The notes below the pieces were generated by a model. It was not told where the DNA came from. It did no database searches and saw only the letters and a program-made list of their open reading frames with translations. This document shows, in pieces, positions 19,213 to 27,861 of a stretch of DNA of 64,000 bases. This DNA comes from Candidatus Poribacteria bacterium. GTDB taxonomy: Bacteria; Poribacteria; WGA-4E; WGA-3G. A program made the translations under genes and the position numbers. The first letter of the stretch is position 1, and each line of letters begins with the position of its first letter. Where the stretch lies: the NCBI GenBank assembly GCA_022394755.1, contig JAGFCA010000020.1:62001-126000 (forward strand), in the 5' to 3' direction.

Positions 19213-20250
19213 TTAATCTTGTTTACTGATTAATTTAAAAGAACTTGATCCGATAACAAACAGTAGAATAATGGCTTGCATTATCCATGTGACTTTATTT
19301 GAGATTCCAATGTTTAGCTGCATTGAATAGGAACCTATTGTGAGAGCCCCAAATAATAGCGACGAGGCGATGGTAACCAATGGATGTAGTTTTGCTAATA
19401 GGGCTACAGCAATTGCGGTATAACCGTATCCTGGAGAAAAAGTTGTTGTCAGTTGTGGTGCAAGTGCCATAAGTTCTATTGCTCCTCCAAGTCCTGCCAG
19501 TGCTCCGCTAATACAGAAAACACGGAGAGTATTGAGAGTAATAGATATTCCTGCTGCTTCAGCTGCTTCTGTCCCTTCACCGACTGCCCGTATCTGATAC
19601 CCGAATGAGGTTCTAAACAGTACAAATGTTAGGCCAATAGCTAATAGTATTGCAATGAAGATACCAATATGTATCCTGGAAGATGGGAAAATACGTGGTA
19701 GAAAGACCCATTTAGCAATTGGATCACTTAACGGACTTGTTTTTGACATTTCCTGTAGTGGTCCACCATCAATCATTGCACTCACAAGGTATAATGCGAC
19801 GTAATTCAACATAATTGTACTAATTACTTCATTGACCCCGCGCGTAATTTTGAGAATACCTGGGATTGCCCCCCATATACCGCCACCAAGAATTGCTATG
19901 ATTATGCAGATTGGTATTGCGATCCACGAAGTGTTAGGAAATAGGTATACTGCCTTTGTCCCAAACCAGGTAGCAGCTAAAGCGCCAATTAGAAATTGTC
20001 CCTCTGCTCCAATATTCCATATTCCACATCTGAAAGCAATCGCAACAGAGAGACCGGTCATTAGAAATGGTATGCTTTTAACTAATGTTTCTCCTAATCC
20101 GTGTGCTGTTCCTAATGCCCCTGTAACCCCTGTTGCATAAGCCTGTAAAGGGTTGTATCCACATATAATCAAGAGAATACCATTTGTAAGAAATGCAGCT
20201 AAAAGGATCAGAATAGGTGTTATAATCCAACGCTTATAGGTAGTTTGCAT
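19213..20250 (-). CDS. Nucleoside-type ABC transporter permease (YufP-like)
   Basis: 345-aa inner-membrane permease, BPD_transp_2 family. It shows about ten hydrophobic segments, the motif FRCGIWNIGAEGQFLIGA near residue 75 and GEGTEAAEAAGIS near 225, typical of guanosine/nucleoside importer permeases. It lies 47 nt after the ATPase gene. The solute-binding BMP lipoprotein that normally completes the importer is not in the window. Confidence 0.9.
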   Translation of the reverse strand: MQTTYKRWIITPILILLAAFLTNGILLIICGYNPLQAYATGVTGALGTAHGLGETLVKSIPFLMTGLSVAIAFRCGIWNIGAEGQFLIGALAATWFGTKAVYLFPNTSWIAIPICIIIAILGGGIWGAIPGILKITRGVNEVISTIMLNYVALYLVSAMIDGGPLQEMSKTSPLSDPIAKWVFLPRIFPSSRIHIGIFIAILLAIGLTFVLFRTSFGYQIRAVGEGTEAAEAAGISITLNTLRVFCISGALAGLGGAIELMALAPQLTTTFSPGYGYTAIAVALLAKLHPLVTIASSLLFGALTIGSYSMQLNIGISNKVTWIMQAIILLFVIGSSSFKLISKQD

Positions 20251-20297
20251 AACATAGACATAAGGATGTTGCTTTTGGTAGATGTATGTAGAGAAGA

Positions 20298-21890
20298 TTA
20301 TCCATCCCTATCCGATTCTCCTGTCATTATTAGACCTAATGCTTCTATATTCTCTCTATGTTCTGTTGCTTCGATAATACTACCTCTGTACATGACATAT
20401 ATCCTGTCACTGATGCGTAGTATTTCATCCAATTCAGTAGAGATTAACAATACAGACTTATCTTTGTCCCGTTGTGCGAGTAATTTTTCATGGACAAAAA
20501 AGGTGGCGTTGATATCAAGACCTCGTGTGGGGTTTACTGCGATGAGAAGCTCGGGTTGTTGAGAAATTTCCCTTGCGAGAACAATTTTCTGTTGATTCCC
20601 TCCAGAAAGGGTTGAAGCAGGAACATCTGGAATTGTTGGTCGGATATCGTAGGAAGCAATGAGGTTTTCTGATAAATCATATTTTGATTCTTGGTTTATT
20701 ATTCCCTTTTGTGTGACATTATTTAAATGTGTGAAATTTAACATTAGATTTTCAGCAATAGAAAAAGATTGAATCACGCCTTTTGTTCGTCTATCTTCTG
20801 GTATATATCCTACCCCACATTGACGTATATCCTTTGTTTTAGTAGGTTGTTTTCCTGAAATTTCTATTGTACCAGAAGAAATAGGTCTCAATCCTAATAT
20901 AGCCTCAGCTAATTCAAGTTGTCCGTTTCCATCAACACCTGCGATTCCAACAATTTCACCACGATGGGTTTCCAACGATAGATTCATGACAGCATTTTCG
21001 TTTCTGTTTCCCAACACATTAAGATTAGAGATATTGAGAACTTGATCACATAATGTTTTATGTTCTCCCCTTACCACTTCCGATAATTCCTCACCTAACA
21101 TTTCTTTTGCCAGTCCACGTGCAGAGAGTTCACCAGTTTTGCCGTTGTATACATTTTTACCGCGTCTTAATACGGTAATTCTATCACTTATTGTTAACAC
21201 CTCTTTCATCTTATGGCTAATAAAGATGATTGAACGTTTATCAGCTTGTAATGTTCGGAGTACACTAAAAAAATCTTCTACTTCTTGTGGACTAAGAACT
21301 GCTGTCGGTTCATCAAGAATTAAGATACGAGTATTCACTGCAAGTGCTTTTAGTATTTCGACTCGCTGTTTTAATCCTACAGACAGGTCCCGAATAAGAG
21401 AATTTGGCTCAACGGGGAGATTAAATCGTTTCGATAAGGATTCAGTAAGTTCTATGGCTTCAGCTTTATCGTAGAGGAACTTACTTATGTTTATAGAGGA
21501 TTTGAAACTGTTAGGAAGGGAATCAATATTAGAATCTGAAGTATTATTCTGATTTGTCGGATCAAATTTTGCTACACTAAGAGCGATATTTTCAGCGACA
21601 GTTAGATTCTCAATTAGCATGAAATGTTGGTGTACCATTCCAATTCCGTGAGCAATTGCATCACTTGGGGATTTAAGTATAGTTTTCTTTCCGTATATAT
21701 TGATATATCCACTGGATGGTTGATATAATCCATAGATAAGATTCATTAAAGTAGATTTACCAGCACCGTTTTCCCCCAAAATTGCATGAATTTCTCCAAC
21801 TTGAAGTTCAAAATTTACGTTGTCAACGGCAACAAGTGAGCCGAAATTCTTTGTTAGATTTTGCAGTTCAAGTAGAGTATTTGCTTTCAT
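20298..21890 (-). CDS. Nucleoside-type ABC transporter ATP-binding protein (tandem domains)
   Basis: 530-aa protein with two ABC domains, as in YufO/RbsA. Domain 1 has Walker A GENGAGKST at residues 39-47 and a Walker B LILDEPTAVLS near 195. Domain 2 has a degenerate Walker A (GVDGNGQLELAEA) near 317 and signature LSGGNQQKIVLARE near 415, which is normal for this class. The ATG begins at the base right after the stop codon of the PmoA-family gene, so the two are translationally coupled. Confidence 0.92.
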   Translation of the reverse strand: MKANTLLELQNLTKNFGSLVAVDNVNFELQVGEIHAILGENGAGKSTLMNLIYGLYQPSSGYINIYGKKTILKSPSDAIAHGIGMVHQHFMLIENLTVAENIALSVAKFDPTNQNNTSDSNIDSLPNSFKSSINISKFLYDKAEAIELTESLSKRFNLPVEPNSLIRDLSVGLKQRVEILKALAVNTRILILDEPTAVLSPQEVEDFFSVLRTLQADKRSIIFISHKMKEVLTISDRITVLRRGKNVYNGKTGELSARGLAKEMLGEELSEVVRGEHKTLCDQVLNISNLNVLGNRNENAVMNLSLETHRGEIVGIAGVDGNGQLELAEAILGLRPISSGTIEISGKQPTKTKDIRQCGVGYIPEDRRTKGVIQSFSIAENLMLNFTHLNNVTQKGIINQESKYDLSENLIASYDIRPTIPDVPASTLSGGNQQKIVLAREISQQPELLIAVNPTRGLDINATFFVHEKLLAQRDKDKSVLLISTELDEILRISDRIYVMYRGSIIEATEHRENIEALGLIMTGESDRDG

Positions 21891-22742
21891 TTAGACAGTA
21901 CACCAATTATTTGCTCTGTCAGTTGTTAAAGCACCATCATAAGCAACGAATCTAAGACCGATTTTCCATGTTTCATTTTCAGGTATTGTAATTGAATCTC
22001 TCCAAGTGGGATTATAGAGTGCCATGCCGTAATCTCGTATAAACCACGGTCCCCGGATATCTTTATCAAGAATAGTCATCAAAACACCATAATCACCGTG
22101 TCCAGGCAACTGATTTTGGTATGCAACATAATCAGAATCACTCTCTTGAACTACTTCTGCTTTTCCTTTACGATTATTGTCAGCGAGTACAACACCTCCC
22201 ATAACAGGTAGGAGTCTGGGTTCAACACGCATACCGATGCTTCCAAATTTGGTTTGCTGGAATTCTGTTGTGCCGTAAGATGCGGTTTTCTCGCTTGTCA
22301 TATCACAAACAGTCCCATCTTGAACGGAGTGGAGATTGACTGTCCGAATTTCATCAATTAGGGGTTCTTCGTTTTCATCCCGCCAAATTACCTTCTGTAT
22401 AAATTCAATACCGTTTGTATGTGGAGATATGGATATCTCTTGTTGTGTATCCATACGACCTAAATTAATGAAAACTTTGTCTGTAAAGGAACGTCGGGGC
22501 GGTGAACCCCAAAAACCTGCTTCTCGGTCGCCTACTTTTACTGGTGCTTGACCAACAAAGATGCCATTATGAAATGGGTGGTCAAAAGCAAATTCCTGAA
22601 TAACAGTATGTCCTGCTGGTGTATAGAATGGAAATACAAATGGACGGTAGAAGTTTGCCCCCATTCCTCCTAAACATCTTCCTGTGTCTGTATCCACTAC
22701 TAAATTCGTTTTAGCATTAACAACGACTTCATAACTGCTCAT
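21891..22742 (-). CDS. PmoA-family (DUF6807) protein
   Basis: 283-aa cytoplasmic protein without signal peptide. It matches the 'PmoA' family annotated from methane-oxidation neighbourhoods, with GANFYRPFVFPFYTPAG near residue 29, FDHPFHNGIFVG near 53 and an aromatic C-terminal region. The fold resembles aldose-epimerase-like or sugar-binding beta-sandwiches; its reaction is not known. ATG 22742 has GGAG 5 nt upstream. It is the first gene of the ABC importer operon, suggesting that it acts on the imported nucleoside or sugar. Recognition is from memory of the family. Confidence 0.75.
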   Translation of the reverse strand: MSSYEVVVNAKTNLVVDTDTGRCLGGMGANFYRPFVFPFYTPAGHTVIQEFAFDHPFHNGIFVGQAPVKVGDREAGFWGSPPRRSFTDKVFINLGRMDTQQEISISPHTNGIEFIQKVIWRDENEEPLIDEIRTVNLHSVQDGTVCDMTSEKTASYGTTEFQQTKFGSIGMRVEPRLLPVMGGVVLADNNRKGKAEVVQESDSDYVAYQNQLPGHGDYGVLMTILDKDIRGPWFIRDYGMALYNPTWRDSITIPENETWKIGLRFVAYDGALTTDRANNWCTV

Positions 22743-23156
22743 TATATCTCCGTTTAAATTTGTTAGTTTTGTATCCTGAATGATTAATGTTGATTGAGGA
22801 TAAAGTATATTGCATCATATCTGTCATGTCAATATGATTTTGGTGTTGGGGTATGTAGAGTCTTGGCATAAATATCACCCAGTCTTTGTGTTCGGATACA
22901 ATAATTATTAGTTGTTTGTTTCGGTTTTGCTTTCTTGTATAAACTGTGTAATCCGTGAAGTTGTTAATATTAATCTTTTTTAAATGATGCCACATTCACG
23001 CAAACCTGCACGAAGCAATTTTACGAACCCTGACTCTGTAAGGGTTTATAAAATTTTAAGCTCCAATTCTTCGTGAATCACGTATGTTAAAATAAAGTTA
23101 GCTGAAGTGTGTATAGAGTACTTATATGTTTTTCATAGGAAATGTATTGGCACATA

Positions 23157-23173
23157 GCACTCCGCTGGAGTGC
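23157..23173. repeat. REP-like palindrome, copy 1
   Basis: Perfect 7-bp stem GCACTCC / GGAGTGC with loop GCT. Shares the core CCGCTGG with the palindrome 33 bp further on. Resembles REP or IS200/IS605 end hairpins; no transposase is nearby. Confidence 0.55.
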
Positions 23174-23205
23174 TTGCTCTGCATGTATCGGTTTGCTATA
23201 GACAT

Positions 23206-23224
23206 ATCACACCGCTGGTGTGAT
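23206..23224. repeat. REP-like palindrome, copy 2
   Basis: Perfect 8-bp stem ATCACACC / GGTGTGAT with loop GCT. Same CCGCTGG core and loop as copy 1 but different outer arms, so the arms have covaried. Confidence 0.55.
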
Positions 23225-23509
23225 GAAATCCACCCGGTGAGGAGAATTCCTCAAGAGCTCTATCAATGACGAAACACATACAAAAACTTTACTCACCCAT
23301 TTGCAATAATCTATTTTGACAACTCTGATTGTGTATGTTAAAATTATATGTCTATGGATTGAAATCCTAAACAGTTTATTGTAATTTTTCAATGTTGCTA
23401 TGGAAACTTTGTTTGATTACAAGTGTATAATATACAAGTAAATGATGACTACCAACTTATATTATGTTTTATAATTACGAACAAATATACTGTTTTTAAA
23501 GGAAATATA

Positions 23510-24580
23510 ATGAGATTTATTTTTTTGTTATTTATAATGCTTCAATTTATTTTTCTTCCTCTTGGGTTTGCCCAAGAAAGCTGAGGTGCCTGAAGTAACC
23601 CCACAATTCCTCAAGGTGGGGGAAGTGAAGTTAGGTTAACTTCAGATAATAAGAGATTTCAAGCATCTGTTAGTACACGCGGATTTAACGCCCAGGGTGG
23701 ACACCACGAAGCCAAAGGTTTATCTCCTTCTGGTGATGTAATCTTAGTTCCATTACACCGTCATGAAGTGGAGTTGAGTGTAGTCCGATTTGATTTTGGC
23801 TTAAAATATCATATCAATAACAATTGGCGTTTGGAAGCTGGATTTCCTTATGAAATAAAAAGTCAAAATGCGAGCATTGTTGAGGTAGAACCTGCTGATA
23901 GCGTGCAGAAAGAGGCAATGTTACGTAATCAAGACATCCATCATCGGAACGAAACCTACCGTGGTATTTCAGATATGGATTTTCTGATAGGGTATTCTAC
24001 ACATGGCATATTAATGCAACATGATACACTATTTGCTAAGTTTGGGACGACTCTGCCATTTGGTAAAACCGAAGAAGATCCGTGGATACTTGGGAACAAT
24101 GGGTTGAAGCATCTGCATATCCAATTTGGTACGGGTACATTTAATCCGATAGGTGATCTTCGGTACAGTTTGCCATTTTATGGTGGTTTAAGTGGGAATG
24201 TTAGTGTAAGAGGCAAGTATCCCTTCTATGAAAATAGTAAAAACTATCGTGGTTCTTGGGATGTTACTTATACTGCTGGATTAAATTACATAGTCAATAA
24301 ATGGTTATCTCTTCAGTCAAGTTATCTTGGATTGTATCAGTCCTATGCTCATTGGTCAGGTGAAATTGACATCAATACAGGTTTGCGATTTAGTATGGCA
24401 TCGTTGGGAGCATCGATTGCAACACCCTATAATGTGCCATTGTCGATAACAGTTATGTTTCCTATACAACAGGAAACACTTTATGATGATAGTGTCAGAT
24501 TGTCAGATGGAACATATGAAGAGAACGATGCATTTAAATTGGGTATGTTAGTTTCTGTGATGGCGTTATATTCCTTTTAG
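23510..24580 (+). CDS. Predicted double-selenocysteine (UxxU) outer-membrane beta-barrel protein
   Basis: The uninterrupted frame from 23768 lacks a secretion signal. Extending back in frame to ATG 23510, which has AAAGGAAA 6 nt upstream, gives a 356-aa protein with a clear signal peptide (hydrophobic 3-20, cleavage likely after GFA at 19-21). Directly after it comes ESUGAUSNPTIPQGGG, crossing TGA at 23582-23584 (residue 25) and 23591-23593 (residue 28). The rest is rich in alternating aromatic/hydrophobic strands and ends ALYSF, typical of an outer-membrane barrel. The two UGAs are spaced like a C-x-x-C redox or metal motif. No other disruption exists, and a 6-bp GC-rich hairpin lies 5-28 nt after the second UGA. 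The same window encodes a UGA-containing SelD. Alternative: a pseudogene with two opal codons, less likely. The substrate is unknown. Confidence 0.8.
23582..23621 (+). promoter_or_regulatory. Two UGA codons and candidate bSECIS hairpin
   Basis: TGA at 23582 and 23591 are followed by the stem CCCCAC (23599-23604) / GTGGGG (23616-23621) with an 11-nt loop. The loop begins 11 nt after the second UGA and 20 nt after the first, in the range of bacterial SECIS elements. It is the most GC-rich stretch of an AT-rich neighbourhood. Confidence 0.6.
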
Positions 24581-24595
24581 ATAAATTTCGATAAC

Positions 24596-24632
24596 AAAAA
24601 GGGGTAGTTGTTTAAAACAACTACCCCTTTTT
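24596..24632 (+). terminator. Strong intrinsic terminator after the selenoprotein gene
   Basis: GGGGTAGTTGTT pairs perfectly with AACAACTACCCC around a 3-nt loop, flanked by A5 on the left and T5 on the right. It lies 15 nt after the stop codon and could work in both directions. Confidence 0.9.
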
Positions 24633-24685
24633 CGCTTGCTTTTTTATTTAGATATAGGTTGTAATGATAATAACGTTAAGTATCA

Positions 24686-24696
24686 TAACGTGAGTT
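24686..24696 (+). repeat. Solitary copy of the TAACGTGAGTT end repeat
   Basis: Exact match to the 11-mer forming the arms of the inverted repeats at 1944-1954 and 28551-28620. No partner arm is seen nearby, so this may be a decayed element. Confidence 0.35.
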
Positions 24697-24801
24697 GGTC
24701 GCCAAAATTAGAAGTTTTATTATTTTCAATTATGTCCTTTTTAGTTGGAATACCCATCATACTAAGAAAAAAAGCAGAAAAAACGGTCTGCGTACCTAAT
24801 A

Positions 24802-24924
24802 TCATTTCTTTTTTGAGTGTACTTTTGGGAGAATTCCGATAGACTTCTGTGTGTCATACCTGATATAGAGCGTAAACCCAATAGTGACAACGACGATGGC
24901 AATACACGTAATATAGGTTTTCAT
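24802..24924 (-). CDS. Small single-span membrane protein (40 aa)
   Basis: Short frame beginning MKTYITCIAIVVVTIGF, a single hydrophobic span (residues 4-20) followed by a basic tail ending HSKKK. The ATG at 24924 has an excellent Shine-Dalgarno (AAGGAGAG, 8 nt spacing), which is the main support. It has no recognised family. It follows the split gene at 25110 by 185 bp on the same strand. A 68-residue frame on the opposite strand overlaps it but has no ribosome site. Confidence 0.55.
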   Translation of the reverse strand: MKTYITCIAIVVVTIGFTLYIRYDTQKSIGILPKVHSKKK

Positions 24925-25109
24925 AGTTTACTCTCCTTTATGGAATATAAAATGAAGTAAATGCTGTTTTCATTAAGTTTTCGTGTTAATGGTGATCTGT
25001 TTGATATCTTAGAGGAGAGTGAAATGATACCGAATATCATTATTTAGTTGACGCCCTCAATTATTTAATGAGATACGATGTAGTTTATATTCTCAATTTT
25101 AGTATACAA

Positions 25110-25589
25110 TTATAATTTCATAAATGTTTTGAATATAGGATATAAAACCAGAAATGGTATACGTTTTCTCTCTTTAGAGTAGTTTTCCGAAAACAGATCG
25201 TTGAATGTGTCCTTATACTTCTCATCGAAGGCTACTTTTTGCTTTTTGAGTTCAGAAAGTTCTTCTGCCGTCATTTCCTTCTCTATCTCCGGAGTTAAAA
25301 CCATAAGATCAGGAAAATCGGTTAATATCTCTAAAAGTAAATCTGCCCACGTCAAGCCATAATATCCGTGTAACTTAAGCAGTGCAGCTTTAAACCCATT
25401 GGGATCTATCATAATGTCCCGGAAAAACTCAAGCTGGTCCTAATATTCATCTTGTGGTTCGGAGGAGTCTTCCTGCTCAATTATCTCCATATCTTGTAAG
25501 CTATATTCGACTGTATCAATACCAAGACTTCCAAATCTAAAACGAAATACTTCTCTTAGATAAGATACAAAGAGAGGGTATTGCTTCAT
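25110..25589 (-). pseudogene. Uncharacterised gene interrupted by an in-frame TAG
   Basis: ATG 25589 opens a 49-codon frame starting MKQYPLFVSYLREVFRF; it meets TAG at 25440-25442 and the same frame continues without shift as DQLEFFRDIMIDPNGFKAA to 25110. Joined, it would be 159 codons. The C-terminal part is helical and charged (EIEKEMTAEELSELKKQK). The second part could restart at ATG 25412, giving 100 aa, but there is no good ribosome site. Most likely a nonsense-mutated gene or a sequence error; true readthrough is possible but unsupported. No family recognised. Confidence 0.5.
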
Positions 25590-25634
25590 GAAATACTACT
25601 TATATTATTTAGTTTTAGAATAACACTTTGTTCT

Positions 25635-26593
25635 CTATTCATGTTTGTATCTTTGGAGGAATTCTACCTTTGACAAATCCTTCCGTAGTCCCTTTACGCG
25701 GATCATAGCATCGTCAGGAATGTCTACGGTGAATACCTTCGGCAATATGTTGTGATTCACTTTTAAGTCCTTTATCTCTAATGTCATTCCGTTGTGAGCA
25801 TGTCTCTTTCCGTTTGTGTCAATCCAGAATTGTTCCGATTGATATTTTTTAGGAAACCATGTTTCTCCATATTGTTTATAGGATGCTGTGATACGCATTA
25901 AGTATGGGGTGCCTTTTTTAACGCTACCGTCAATAAAATCTACCTTAACAGGATGTAAAGTTTCGCGTTTCAGGTAACGAAAACCTTGTTCAGGTGCGAT
26001 CCAAAATTTTTCATAGTTATTCACGTTGGCATTTTCTTTTTTCAGCACATAACAGAGAATACCATTAAGTTTTTCCTGCTTTTCTATGTGGAAGTGATGT
26101 TTTCTCAGGTATGTAGGTATATCCTCATCACTACTAATCCTAAGCCATCGCCTCGGATCCGACCATTCATACAATACTGGCAATTGAGTGTTTGTGCTAA
26201 ATGTGTATCTGGGTTTGTGAGTTTTGAGATATACCACTTCCCAGACCCCCATTGGGGTGGCAACAATTGTTGTTTTCGGAAAGGACATTTTTTCTGGTGA
26301 GATATTCGCATCAAACTCCATCCGTAACTGTTCTGATTTAAAAATAAGTTCATATTTAAACTTTTTTTTAACTTTAAACTTTTTTTAACACTGTTTATAT
26401 CCTGGTCATGAAGGATCAGAGTAGAATTTCCTGTTCCAGAGTGAACTAAGTTATCAAAATGTTTTATACCAGCTAAAATCATCTCTAAATCTAACGCATT
26501 GTCCTTATCGTTTGCCATTGTTCCTGTCATGGTGGTAGTGACAAGAAAATATATAAACATGATGCAAAATATTCTTATACGTAAGTCAAACAT
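25635..26593 (-). pseudogene. LolA-like outer-membrane lipoprotein-sorting protein, frameshifted in a poly-A run
   Basis: ATG 26593 (AGGAGG, good spacing) starts a signal peptide (FCIMFIYFLVTTT) and a frame that should join the downstream frame that begins ...MEFDANISPEK. The join lies in a tandem repeat: on the coding strand a run of seven A (26380-26386) then one of eight A (26362-26369). If the first run also had eight A, the protein would read on as KKKFKVKKKFKYELIFKS, 319 aa in all. The later part (WEVVYLKTHKPRYTF, FWIAPEQGFRYLKRE) resembles LolA/LppX-type lipoprotein-sorting folds. Either a homopolymer sequence error, a real mutation, or polymerase slippage that makes two products. Operon mate of the gene at 26645. 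Confidence 0.6.
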
Positions 26594-26644
26594 TGGAAAC
26601 CTCCTGTTGTAATAATGTTTTGTCGTCGTCATATCTAAACACTA

Positions 26645-27346
26645 TCAATGACGACTTACTTGTGGATCTACCACATAGTTGACCCGCATCGGTAGAGGTT
26701 TAGTCATTTCAAAAATCCATCCACCAGGGAGTATCGGGTCTGTTTCTCCACCTACGACTTTTAAGTATGAGGCGTATTGTGTAATTTTCCCCGTATAAGC
26801 GACATCATGGAACAATCTTTTCACCTCATCCCATGTTTCCTGACGCCAAGTGGCTATCTCGGGTGAATTACCTGCCGTCCCATCCGTACTTCGCAGGTCT
26901 GCGTAAAGCTTGACAGCCTTTGTTAGATTAGTGCGAATTTCTCTCTCAAGCACAGGGATTCTTTCCTTTATTTCTTCGATTGTTAATCCGAATATTCGCT
27001 CTGGTTTGACTTCCGAAACGTTTTGAATATCTGTATTAGGATTAGGGAACCCACTTTTTCCATCGGAGGGGTTTCCAATATCTAAAGGTTGCTCCGTTGC
27101 TAAATGTGCATCTTCTGGAGTCTCATTAACATTGTTGTTTTTATTTACATTAATTATATGATGCTTTTGATCAGGCGATTTGTCTTGGGGTTGTGCCGCG
27201 TCGCTTCTCATTACGGGTTCGACATATTTATAGATTTTTATTGGTTCTTTAGGTTGGTCCATCCGGTAAACCATGCTCCCAAGAAATACTAATATACCTA
27301 TACAAACCAACATGCCGCTCCAGAACCATTTGGAATGGAAAAACAT
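26645..27346 (-). CDS. Membrane-anchored hypothetical protein
   Basis: 233 aa with one N-terminal membrane span (residues about 8-25, WFWSGMLVCIGILVFLGS) and a soluble, probably periplasmic rest. A low-complexity linker (residues 45-110, N/D/P-rich) leads to a helical domain (IEEIKERIPVLEREIRTNL) and a C-terminal part ending DPQVSRH. ATG 27346 has a strong AAGGAGGG site; the frame is open further to 27418 but without support. First gene of the small cluster that includes the LolA-like gene 51 nt downstream. No family recognised. Confidence 0.7.
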   Translation of the reverse strand: MFFHSKWFWSGMLVCIGILVFLGSMVYRMDQPKEPIKIYKYVEPVMRSDAAQPQDKSPDQKHHIINVNKNNNVNETPEDAHLATEQPLDIGNPSDGKSGFPNPNTDIQNVSEVKPERIFGLTIEEIKERIPVLEREIRTNLTKAVKLYADLRSTDGTAGNSPEIATWRQETWDEVKRLFHDVAYTGKITQYASYLKVVGGETDPILPGGWIFEMTKPLPMRVNYVVDPQVSRH

Positions 27347-27471
27347 AATTAAACCCTCCTTTATAATTGAATACTGATGTTCCTTACTCATCAGTAAATA
27401 AACATGGGCGTTAAACAATCTGTCTTTGTGACCTTTTCATGTTTAAGTACTCAACGGTATTTTGTTACGTT

Positions 27472-27861
27472 TTAATGCATTATCTCATGCAGAATCTTTG
27501 GAAAATAGGCATCATAGTCAATATTTTGACTATTTTCAGATGTGTGGCATGTTAGGCAATTTGCCTTTGTCACTTCTCCATATCCAGGTTGTGGATTTTT
27601 GACGTGATTCCCACCGACACCTTGACAATTTTCACACCCGACATCAGATAGTGTTGATATCTGAGACTGATCGGTAAAACCTGTTTCAAAACCGAAACCA
27701 ACCGTATGACACGGTAAACACTCAGGGTCTTTTTCATGTCCGGCTTCAACAAGTGTATGATAAGCATGTGAATATCTGTGATCTGTTAAACGGAAAGGAT
27801 CATTGGTTAAGTTTATCGGACAAGGGTCTGCATAAACCTCCGAACACTGATTTGCGCTGTC
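27472..27861 (-). pseudogene. C-terminal remnant of a multihaem cytochrome c (c554-like)
   Basis: A 129-codon frame with no start codon, bounded upstream by TAG (27862-27864). It reads like the end of cytochrome c554-type proteins: DPECLPCHTVGFGFETG, then VGCENCQGVGGNHV, then NCLTCHTSENS, ending YFPKILHEIMH. Two haem sites (CLPCH, CLTCH) are intact; the middle one is CENCQ, where the haem-ligand histidine of the usual CENCH has become Gln. The lack of a start and the lost His mark it as a relic. Short homologous pieces occur in the WD40 spacers (about 31031 and 33988). Confidence 0.75.

Larger units (their letters stand above)
22743..23509. other. Long intergenic region with palindromes
   Basis: 767 bp between the divergent PmoA operon and the selenoprotein gene. 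No supported gene. It holds two related perfect hairpins (23157-23173 and 23206-23224), a hairpin GAGGA / TCCTC at 23239-23252, AACCCT / AGGGTT at 23026-23046, and AT-rich promoter-like DNA on both sides. Confidence 0.6.

Noticed and set aside
22729-22995. 88-residue minus-strand frame overlapping the PmoA start
   Set aside because: No ribosome site, odd composition, and it overlaps the well-supported start of the PmoA-family gene in another frame.
24636-24842. 68-residue plus-strand frame after the terminator
   Set aside because: It begins right after a strong terminator without a ribosome site; the overlapping 40-aa minus-strand frame has much better start signals.
25440-25442. TAG read as pyrrolysine
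   Set aside because: No pyl genes are visible and the protein has no known Pyl family resemblance; a nonsense mutation or error is simpler.
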